A stretch of 5,130 bases of DNA from Chloroflexota bacterium (GTDB lineage Bacteria; Chloroflexota; Dehalococcoidia; Lucifugimonadales; Lucifugimonadaceae): the NCBI GenBank assembly GCA_016189845.1, contig JACPRT010000225.1, positions 1 to 5,130 of the forward strand, read 5' to 3'. Below the pieces are notes generated by a model. It worked only from the letters and a program-made list of their open reading frames with translations, did not search any database and was not told the DNA's origin. Each line of letters opens with the position of its first letter. Within the stretch, counting starts at the first letter, position 1. Below are positions 1-5,130 of the stretch, piece by piece. Made by a program: the position numbers and the translations under genes.

Positions 1-1
1 C

Positions 2-382
2 CTGATCGACGCTGCGACGTTCGCCAGTCGGACGCTGGGCTTCGTGAACGCGCCCGCGTTGATCCAGAGGATCGTCGCCCGCATCCAGCACGCGAGCGTC
101 GATATCGGCGTGTACCGGCGCAAGCGCGATTTCCTCTACCGGGAACTTACCCGGATTGGGTACGAGATGGTGAAGCCGCAGGGGGCTTTCTACATGTTCC
201 CGCGCTCGCCGCTGCCCGACGACCGGGTTTTCGTCGCGTTGCTCCAGACGAAACTCGTCCTGGTCGTGCCTGGCGCCGGGTTCGGTACGCCTGGATACTT
301 TCGTTTGTCGTATTGTGTCGATGACCACACGCTGGAGGGATCGATCCCGGGGTTCGAGGCCGCGTGGCGGGAGACTCACTGA
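2..382 (+). CDS. PLP-dependent aminotransferase, class I/II (C-terminal part, 5' end outside window)
   Basis: This is the last 126 codons of a fold-type I aminotransferase; the frame is open from the left edge, so the start and the PLP lysine are off-window. The family transfers an amino group between an amino acid and a 2-oxo acid in the cytoplasm. Visible signs are LGFVNAPAL near residues 12-20, the small-domain segment with KPQGAFYMFP, then PGAGFG and YFRLSYCVD. In this family the Arg of FRLSY (fragment residue 101) binds the substrate alpha-carboxylate, and it is present here. The tail EGSIPGFEAAW is typical of the AspB-like aminotransferases of about 390-400 residues, so roughly 270 residues are missing. 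The substrate (aspartate, aromatic or another amino acid) cannot be decided from this part. The stop at 380-382 lies next to the start of the lipoprotein gene, suggesting one transcript. Confidence 0.93.
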   Translation: MIDAATFASRTLGFVNAPALIQRIVARIQHASVDIGVYRRKRDFLYRELTRIGYEMVKPQGAFYMFPRSPLPDDRVFVALLQTKLVLVVPGAGFGTPGYFRLSYCVDDHTLEGSIPGFEAAWRETH

Positions 383-384
383 AC

Positions 385-873
385 GTGTTGACGCAACGGT
401 TCGCAGCCGTCGTGGCGTCGGTAGTGATCATCGGTGCAGCTGCGTGCGGCTCGAAACCCCCGACGCCGACTCCTTCGCCCGTCGCGGCGGCGCCCAGGGC
501 GACTCCCACCGCGGCGATCGGGAAGAATGGCGCCGGCCAGACCGAGATCAAGATCTACCTCTCCGAGGCGACTGGCCAGTACCAGACCGGCTCTGCGACG
601 ATCACCGACCTGGGGGGAAAGACTCAGGTGCTGGTCAACGTCGCGCCCGCCATGGCCAACGCCCAGCCGATCCACATCCACATTGGGACGTGCGACGCAG
701 TCGGGACGATCTCCGACAAGCTCGAGAATGTCGTCGTTGGGAAGTCGGTGACCGAGATCGACAGGCCGCTGGCCGAGATCGCGGCCGGAGGCAAGGTGGT
801 CAACGTCCATCTATCAGCATCCGAGATCCGAACCTACACGGCGTGTGGGGAGATCCCGGCCCTGAAACCGTAG
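385..873 (+). CDS. Putative lipoprotein with CHRD/SOD-like HxHxG domain
   Basis: A 162-residue protein, probably exported and lipid-anchored; its biochemical role is unknown. Residues 1-5 (MLTQR) form a short basic n-region, residues 6-20 are hydrophobic, and Cys21 in GAAAC-GS could be the lipidated residue, though Ala at -3 makes the lipobox imperfect. Residues 25-45 are a Pro/Thr/Ala linker. The rest is beta-rich: IKIYLS at 55-60, PIHIHIGTC at 95-103, INVH-like VVNVHLS at 138-144, and a final YTACGEIP. HxHxGTC plus a late ACG resembles CHRD-type and Cu/Zn superoxide dismutase-like domains, and Cys103 and Cys154 could form a disulfide. I chose GTG 385 because GGGAG (369-373) lies 11 nt upstream and it gives a compact signal peptide. 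GTG 364 is an in-frame alternative adding 7 residues and overlapping the aminotransferase by 19 nt, with GAGG 4 nt upstream. The C-terminal end converges on the histidine kinase gene. Confidence 0.8.
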   Translation: MLTQRFAAVVASVVIIGAAACGSKPPTPTPSPVAAAPRATPTAAIGKNGAGQTEIKIYLSEATGQYQTGSATITDLGGKTQVLVNVAPAMANAQPIHIHIGTCDAVGTISDKLENVVVGKSVTEIDRPLAEIAAGGKVVNVHLSASEIRTYTACGEIPALKP

Positions 874-886
874 GGGCTGTTTCAGG
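861..886. terminator. Inverted repeat at the convergent gene junction, possible two-way terminator
   Basis: CCTGAAAC at 861-868 is exactly complementary to GTTTCAGG at 879-886, giving an 8-bp stem with a 10-nt loop. After one mismatch (860/887), three more outer pairs are possible (857-859 with 888-890, one of them G-T). The structure holds both stop codons: TAG of the lipoprotein gene in the loop and TGA of the histidine kinase gene in the right arm. A hairpin here would form in transcripts from either strand. There is no T-run on either side, so it is not a classical intrinsic terminator. A role in ending transcription or protecting 3' ends is inferred from its position. Confidence 0.45.
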
Positions 887-2528
887 CCTGCGGGAGCCAG
901 AACGAGAAAGTCGATCCTTTGCCGGTCGCGCTCTCAACCGAGATTCCGCCGCCGTGACGCTCCACGATCGACTTCACGATGGCAAGCCCGAGGCCCGAGC
1001 CCGGAATGTCGCGTGTGGCCGGCGTGTTGATCCGGTAGAACTCGGTGAACAGGGACGCCTGGTCCTCCTTCGCGATCCCAAAACCCTGGTCGCTTACCGC
1101 GATACAGGTGCGTTCTGATTCGAACCTCGCCGAGACCGTGACCTGGGTGTCCGCGAGCGAGTATTTCGAGGCATTGCTGAGCAGGTTGATCATCACCTGC
1201 CCGATCCGGTCGCGATCCGCAACCACCCACAGGGGCTGCTCGAACGGCTCGCACACAAGCTGCTGCCGCTTACCGGCGTAGATCGCACCGACTGAACCCG
1301 CGACCTCCGCAAGGAAGGGCGCGATTTCCCATCGGGTGGGCGACAGCTCGAATGTGCCGCGCTCGATGCGTGAGAGGTCGAGCAGGTCGTTGACGAGGGA
1401 GTCGAGACGCCTGCCATTCCGTTCGATGATCGTCAGCTGCTCCATCTGTCGCGCCGTCAGGTTGGCGTCGCGATTGAGCCGAAGCAGGTCGGTGAACGCC
1501 ACGATGCCGGTCAGCGGCGTCTTGAGCTCGTGCGACACCGCGGACAGGAACTTGATCTTGGCCTCGTTCGCTTCGGTAAGCTCGTGGTTCTGGTCGTCGA
1601 GCCTGCCTCGCAGCTCCCGTTCCTGGTCCAGGGCCGCGGCGAGCCGCTGGCTGGACCTCCTTATCGCCCTTTCGCCCTGGATGACGACTCCCAGCAGCGC
1701 CAGGAACAGCGCTGCCATGGTTCCGACCACCGACATGATCCGGATCCGCTCGACGCCCGCGGTCGCGTTGCTCACGCTTTCGGTGACATCGTGATAGATG
1801 GCCAGGATCGCATACGGCTTGACCGGCCCCTCGCCCGCCGCGCTTTCCGGAAACACCGGAATGAGCGATTCGACTATGTCGAACCTGTCCTTCGCCCCGT
1901 TGGTCAGGGTGATCTCCCGGTCGACCCCGTAGCGGCTGACAGAACCCGCGTCGATGGCTGCCATGAGTTCCGATGACTCATCGGCCAGCGTCGACTCCCG
2001 GGCGTTTCGGTCGGTGCTGTAGACGATGGCGCCACCCTGGTCGAGCACGTCGACCCTGATGATCGGCCGGCCGCGGATCGAATTGAGGATCGCCCGCTGA
2101 GCGTTGTCACTGTTCGCCGCGAAGGCGGTAGAGAGTCCGCCCCCGGCGGTGGCTTGCAGGCTGAGCCGTTCGACCAGGTCGAACGCGACGAGGCGGGCCT
2201 CGCCATCGGACTCGTGTTCGAGTCTGGAGATGACGCTGCGACGCTCGGACTGCGAGGTCACGAGGATCACCGCGACAAGCGCGACGGCGATGACGACGAC
2301 GCTGGCCAGCGTGTAGTAGCGGACCAGGGGAAATGGCCGCGGAGTCTGCGGGACCGAGGCCGCCGCGGAGGTCCCGGCGGTCGCGGTGGACCCGGCCACG
2401 GAAGCGGCGGTCCCCGAGGTCGCCGCGGAGGTCCCGGCGGTCGTGGAGGGAGCCGGGCGCGGGCGCGCAGACGCTTTACCTGCCATGAAACGCCATCGTT
2501 CCAGCGCCCGGACTCGCACGCCAGCCAT
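882..2528 (-). CDS. Membrane-bound sensor histidine kinase (two TM segments, HisKA + HATPase_c)
   Basis: A 548-residue sensor kinase that should autophosphorylate on His and pass phosphate to a response regulator. Residues 1-70 are a low-complexity Ala/Thr/Ser/Pro tail. TM1 is about 71-92 (YYTLASVVVIAVALVAVILV). Residues 93-262 form an extracytoplasmic sensor with a Cache/PDC look (IIRVDVLDQGGAIVYSTD at 156-173). TM2 is about 263-284, followed by a helical, coiled-coil-like stretch at 287-325. The H box is FLSAVSHELKTPLTG with His333. The N box has Asn452 in LLSNASKYS, G1 is DQGFGI (480-485), the F box is LFTEFYRI (493-500) and G2 is GSGLGL (510-515). All catalytic motifs are intact. There is no receiver domain and no response regulator in the window, so it is an orphan here. 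Its start lies 106 bp after the threonine synthase-like gene, so it may be co-transcribed or have its own promoter. The ATG at 2528 has GGGAG only 2 nt upstream; ATG 2486 (residue 15) is a reasonable alternative. The signal sensed is unknown. Confidence 0.95.
   Translation of the reverse strand: MAGVRVRALERWRFMAGKASARPRPAPSTTAGTSAATSGTAASVAGSTATAGTSAAASVPQTPRPFPLVRYYTLASVVVIAVALVAVILVTSQSERRSVISRLEHESDGEARLVAFDLVERLSLQATAGGGLSTAFAANSDNAQRAILNSIRGRPIIRVDVLDQGGAIVYSTDRNARESTLADESSELMAAIDAGSVSRYGVDREITLTNGAKDRFDIVESLIPVFPESAAGEGPVKPYAILAIYHDVTESVSNATAGVERIRIMSVVGTMAALFLALLGVVIQGERAIRRSSQRLAAALDQERELRGRLDDQNHELTEANEAKIKFLSAVSHELKTPLTGIVAFTDLLRLNRDANLTARQMEQLTIIERNGRRLDSLVNDLLDLSRIERGTFELSPTRWEIAPFLAEVAGSVGAIYAGKRQQLVCEPFEQPLWVVADRDRIGQVMINLLSNASKYSLADTQVTVSARFESERTCIAVSDQGFGIAKEDQASLFTEFYRINTPATRDIPGSGLGLAIVKSIVERHGGGISVESATGKGSTFSFWLPQA
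2354..2443. repeat. Direct repeat, two 30-bp copies 60 bp apart, in the kinase N-terminal tail
   Basis: The copies are 2354-2383 and 2414-2443. They differ at one base, and 23 bp (2361-2383 and 2421-2443) are identical. The repeat lies in frame in the histidine kinase gene and encodes the two TAGTSAA segments at residues 30-36 and 50-56, 20 codons apart. The Ala/Thr/Ser-rich cytoplasmic tail therefore looks built, at least partly, by an in-frame duplication of a 60-bp unit that has since diverged between the conserved blocks. Confidence 0.85.
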
Positions 2529-2634
2529 GACTCCCGACTCTACCCGGACGGCGACGGATCAACAATGCGGAGTTCACGGATCTTTTGTGGCCGTCATCCA
2601 TTACGAAGCTCGACCCGCCGGGATGCAACGCGTG
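2529..2634. other. 106-bp intergenic gap between the threonine synthase-like and histidine kinase genes
   Basis: This is the largest non-coding stretch in the window and leads into the kinase on the minus strand. I see no strong hairpin followed by T residues after the threonine synthase-like stop. A weak promoter-like pair (minus-strand TTGCAT at 2628-2623 and CGTAAT at 2605-2600, 17 nt apart) is too poor to call. It could hold a kinase promoter or be an untranslated spacer in one long transcript. Confidence 0.5.
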
Positions 2635-3735
2635 CTAGTGACGCACCGGTTCTTTCAGGCCCGATCCAGTAATCGGAACCAGCACCTCCGCTCCCCGGCC
2701 GATGGTCCCTCGATAGATCAGCGTCTCCAGGCCGGCCAGCACCGCGGCAGAGGTCGCCTCGCAGAATATGCCTTCCGTGGCGGCCAGGCGGCGCTGCCAT
2801 GCCAGTATCGCCTCGTCGCCGACTGCCACACCGCTGCCGTCGCTCGCGCGCACGGCGTCGACCACCTGCTTCAGCCTTGGCGGACGAGACACCGCGATCC
2901 CGTTGGCGATCGTTGGCATGGGCTCGCTTGCCGGCGCGCCGGCAAGCGCAAGAACGATGGGCCGGACGCCCATTGCCTGCACCGCATGCAACCGGGGCAG
3001 TACCGCGCGCCCGCCAGCCATTCCTAGCTCCTCGAAACCCCTGAACGCACCGACGAGAAGGGAGCCGTTTCCGACTGGAACGATGACGTGCTCGGATCCG
3101 GCCGCAGCGCTTCCGGCGATCTCATACGCAAACGACTTCATCCCTTCGGAGAAGTACGGACTGAGGTTGTGCGACAGGTATGGCAGGGCCCTGTCCGTTG
3201 CGAACTTGCGTGCGGCTTCCGTCGCTGCCTGGCGCGGGCCCTCGACCGGGTGCAGGGCCGCGCCGAATATTGATATCTGGTCCAGCTTGCCTCGGGCCGC
3301 CGACGCCGGCACGAACACGTGCGCCTTCAACCCGGCCGCAGCCGCGTACGCAGCGATCGATGCGCCGGCGTTGCCTGAGGAATCCTCCACGAACTCGGCC
3401 ACGCCAGCCTCGATGGCCGCGGAGGCAAGCACCGCGCTCCCGCGGTCCTTGAATGATCCCGTAGCCGACTGGAATTCCAGTTTTGCCCACAGCCGGCCCA
3501 GGCCCAGGGCCGCGGCCGTCTTCTTGATCTCGACCAACGGGGTACGCCCCTCCCCGAGCGTCACGCGGGTTGAGCCGGTCGCAAGCGGCAGGCGCGGTGC
3601 CTCCGACGACGGTGGCGTCGAGTATTCGACTCGGAACGGGAGCCGGCAGCAGGCCGATTCGAGGGCCAGGATCGACGCCGGATGGGCCGAACCGCAACCG
3701 ATGCACCGGAAATCGAAAGCCGCGCCGCCTGTCAC
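2635..3735 (-). CDS. thrC: Threonine synthase-like PLP enzyme (fold type II)
   Basis: A 366-residue cytoplasmic PLP enzyme. Threonine synthase converts O-phosphohomoserine to threonine and phosphate, the last step of threonine synthesis. The N-terminus has a zinc-ribbon-like knuckle (CIGCG at 11-15, CC at 29-30), common in this family. Next come GEGRTPL (61-67), the Schiff-base lysine Lys96 in GSFKDRGS, and SSGNAGAS (119-126) for substrate and cofactor contacts. VGNGS (221-225) is a glycine loop expected to bind the PLP phosphate, and ITGSGLKEP (355-363) matches the family's C-terminal TGxGLKDP motif. The GTG start at 3735 overlaps the upstream TGA as GTGA and has GGGATGAG 6 nt upstream. The frame stays open to 3978, but that part only mirrors the GGT-family coding sequence. 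The overlap implies translational coupling with the hydrolase. Family membership is clear; threonine synthase rather than a related fold-II lyase or dehydratase is likely but unproven. Confidence 0.9.
   Translation of the reverse strand: MTGGAAFDFRCIGCGSAHPASILALESACCRLPFRVEYSTPPSSEAPRLPLATGSTRVTLGEGRTPLVEIKKTAAALGLGRLWAKLEFQSATGSFKDRGSAVLASAAIEAGVAEFVEDSSGNAGASIAAYAAAAGLKAHVFVPASAARGKLDQISIFGAALHPVEGPRQAATEAARKFATDRALPYLSHNLSPYFSEGMKSFAYEIAGSAAAGSEHVIVPVGNGSLLVGAFRGFEELGMAGGRAVLPRLHAVQAMGVRPIVLALAGAPASEPMPTIANGIAVSRPPRLKQVVDAVRASDGSGVAVGDEAILAWQRRLAATEGIFCEATSAAVLAGLETLIYRGTIGRGAEVLVPITGSGLKEPVRH
2925..2948. repeat. Perfect 24-bp palindrome inside the threonine synthase-like gene
   Basis: The left half CGCTTGCCGGCG (2925-2936) is followed directly by its exact reverse complement (2937-2948), with no spacer. 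The flanking bases 2924 and 2949 do not pair. It encodes residues about 263-271 (around LAGAPAS) of the enzyme, a loop-like Ala/Pro/Gly segment. In mRNA it could fold into a strong hairpin with a few unpaired loop bases, and in DNA it could be a two-fold symmetric binding site. No function is established. Confidence 0.9.
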
Positions 3736-5130
3736 CGGGCACTCATCCCAAAACTCGATCCTGGCCTGGCGTCCCCTCCAGAGATCCCGATCGGCGCGCC
3801 ATCGGCCCGCCAGCACGCCGCGCCGGTCATAACCCCCGACGACTCGTCGAACAGGATTCCGTTCATGCCACCTGCCACCCTCGGCACCGCGGTCACCGTG
3901 TGGCCCAGCTTCGCCAGGGCGTCTCGCAGACTGGCTCCGATCCCGTCCTCGACTTCCAGTTCCTGCCCCTGGGTCCACACCCGCGGCGCTTCGACCGCCT
4001 CCTGAAGCGTCATGCCGTGGTCGATCACGTTCACGAGCGCCTGAAGGACGCTCGGAAAGATCCGCAGACCGCCTGGAGTCCCGATCGCCAGGAACGGACG
4101 ACCGTTACGTTCCACGAGTGTTGGGCACATGCTGCTCGTCTGGCGGCGGCGCGGGGCAACCGAATTCGGATGGCCGGTATGGGGGTCGAACATCTGCATG
4201 TTGTTGTTGAGCAGCATCCCCGTCCCTGGCACCGTCACGCGGGAACCGAACGCCTCGTTGATCGTCTGTGTCATGGCGACCACGTTCCCCTGCGCGTCCG
4301 CGGTGGTCAGATGGGTGGTGTTACGCGACTCGATTTCGGCGGGTATCCCGGCCGAATGCTCCGACGCACGGTCCATGCGGATACCCGCCCGGCGTTCGGC
4401 CGCGTATTCTTTCGAGGTAAGCCACTCGATCGGCATCTGCACCGTTGCGGGGTCGCCCATGTACTTGAACCGGTCGGCGAAGGCGATATCCATGCATTCG
4501 GCAAGGAGATGGATCGACTCGGGGGTGCCAAACCCCAGCGATGCGACGTCGTAGGCTTCCAGCAAATTCAGCATCTGGATCAGATGGGTGCCGCCCGAAC
4601 AGGCGGGGGGTGGGACCACGACCTCGAAGTCCCGGTACCGGCCATGCAGAGGGGTGCGGCGGGCGGTGCGGTAACCCTTGAGGTCGGCGAGCGTGACCAG
4701 CCCGCCATTCCGCTGGATGTCGTCGACTATGGCCTGGCCCAGAGGGCCGTCGTACAGCGCCGCGGCGCCGCCTGCGGCTATCGCCTTCAGAGACTCCGCG
4801 TAGTCACGCCGGACGATCCGCTGGGCGCGTGCGGGCGGAGCGCCGCCCGGCAGGAAGACCTCCGCGCTGGCCGGGAAGCGGCCAAGCGCCTCCGCGTTCC
4901 CCTTTATCGTGTCGACCAGGTACTGCGTCGCCGGAAACCCGCGCTCCGCATGGCGAATCGCCGGCGCCATGACCGTCGGCAGGTCGAGCGTACCCCAGGT
5001 CTCGAGCGCTTCCCACCATGCCTTCAGGTTCCCGGGCACGCTGACCGCCAGGTACCCCACGCGGTTCGCGAGGCCCTCGACCTGCATGTAGTCGGGCCAC
5101 GTATCGGAAACGGGTCGGTACATGCCAGCA
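3732..5130 (-). CDS. ggt: Gamma-glutamyltransferase-family Ntn hydrolase (5' end outside window)
   Basis: The frame is open to the right edge and the conserved GGT N-terminal region is missing, so the start is off-window; the first in-window Met codon (5123) is internal. The family is made as a precursor, usually exported, that cuts itself before a Thr to give two subunits and then hydrolyses or transfers gamma-glutamyl or acyl groups. Numbering from that Met, the nucleophile is Thr269 in NTTHLTTAD, giving a 195-residue small subunit. Asn289, Ser330-Ser331 (QTSSMCPT) and Gly351-Gly352 (GTPGGLRI) match E. coli GGT Asn411, Ser462-463 and Gly483-484. However, E. coli Asp433, which holds the substrate alpha-amino group, corresponds to Met311 (LLNNNMQMF). 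The stretch from Phe312 to Ser330 is short, like B. subtilis GGT, which lacks the lid loop. The substrate may therefore not be a gamma-glutamyl compound; an acylase role is possible. The end NGILFDESSGVMTGAACWRADGAPIGISGG is family-typical in shape, and the TGA overlaps the next gene's GTG. Confidence 0.93.
   Translation of the reverse strand, partial: AGMYRPVSDTWPDYMQVEGLANRVGYLAVSVPGNLKAWWEALETWGTLDLPTVMAPAIRHAERGFPATQYLVDTIKGNAEALGRFPASAEVFLPGGAPPARAQRIVRRDYAESLKAIAAGGAAALYDGPLGQAIVDDIQRNGGLVTLADLKGYRTARRTPLHGRYRDFEVVVPPPACSGGTHLIQMLNLLEAYDVASLGFGTPESIHLLAECMDIAFADRFKYMGDPATVQMPIEWLTSKEYAAERRAGIRMDRASEHSAGIPAEIESRNTTHLTTADAQGNVVAMTQTINEAFGSRVTVPGTGMLLNNNMQMFDPHTGHPNSVAPRRRQTSSMCPTLVERNGRPFLAIGTPGGLRIFPSVLQALVNVIDHGMTLQEAVEAPRVWTQGQELEVEDGIGASLRDALAKLGHTVTAVPRVAGGMNGILFDESSGVMTGAACWRADGAPIGISGGDARPGSSFGMSAR

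Noticed and set aside
315..1118. Plus-strand open frame of 267 codons
   Set aside because: It runs across the aminotransferase end, the lipoprotein gene and the antisense of the kinase in another frame; its Arg/Asp-rich composition is typical of a GC-rich shadow frame.
2600..2628. Possible minus-strand promoter TTGCAT / CGTAAT, 17-nt spacing, upstream of the kinase
   Set aside because: Only 3 of 6 and 4 of 6 bases match the standard boxes; such matches are expected by chance.
2154..3027. Plus-strand Gly/Arg-rich RGG-like frames
   Set aside because: They are reverse readings of the repeat-encoded Ala/Thr/Ser tail of the kinase; the RGG look comes from the GC-rich repeat, not from a gene.
2768..3832. 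Plus-strand open frame of 354 codons
   Set aside because: It is antisense to the threonine synthase-like gene, has no recognisable domain, and the minus strand carries a complete motif set.
3736..3978. 81-codon N-terminal extension of the threonine synthase-like gene
   Set aside because: It overlaps the well-conserved C-terminus of the GGT-family gene and shows no family similarity; GTG 3735 explains start, spacing and zinc-knuckle position better.
1..5130. A defence, mobile or other new multi-gene system
   Set aside because: All sizeable coding regions belong to known metabolic or sensory families except the small putative lipoprotein; no integrase, transposase, nuclease, toxin pair or array is visible.

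Overview
The window is GC-rich bacterial DNA. Third codon positions are mostly G or C, coding density is very high, and genes abut or overlap. I see no tRNA, rRNA, CRISPR array, insertion sequence or phage gene. A putative lipoprotein and a membrane sensor kinase fit a free-living bacterium. The protein styles would suit an uncultivated Chloroflexota, Acidobacteriota or similar high-GC lineage, but that placement is a guess from pattern and not shown by the sequence.

Left part, plus strand (1-873): the last 126 codons of a fold-type I PLP aminotransferase, followed at once by a small putative lipoprotein with a beta-rich domain carrying HxHxG (CHRD / Cu-Zn SOD-like style). These two genes are probably co-transcribed. 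Right part, minus strand (5130-882): a gamma-glutamyltransferase-family Ntn hydrolase whose 5' end lies beyond the window, then a threonine synthase-like PLP enzyme whose GTG start overlaps the upstream stop as GTGA. After a 106-bp gap comes a two-transmembrane sensor histidine kinase. The kinase and the lipoprotein gene converge with 8 bp between stop codons, and a perfect 8-bp inverted repeat spans this junction.

The theme is amino-acid and peptide metabolism: an aminotransferase, a GGT-family hydrolase and a threonine synthase-like lyase. Beside them sits a kinase with no response regulator in view. The best leads are: (1) the GGT-family enzyme keeps its catalytic residues but has Met where classical GGTs have the Asp that binds the glutamyl alpha-amino group, and it has a short lid region; (2) a coupled GGT-family/threonine synthase-like gene pair; (3) a perfect 24-bp palindrome inside the threonine synthase-like gene; (4) a 60-bp-period repeat encoding an Ala/Thr/Ser-rich kinase tail; (5) the stem-loop at the convergent junction. 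I found no convincing new multi-gene system; most of the window is ordinary metabolic and sensory genes.
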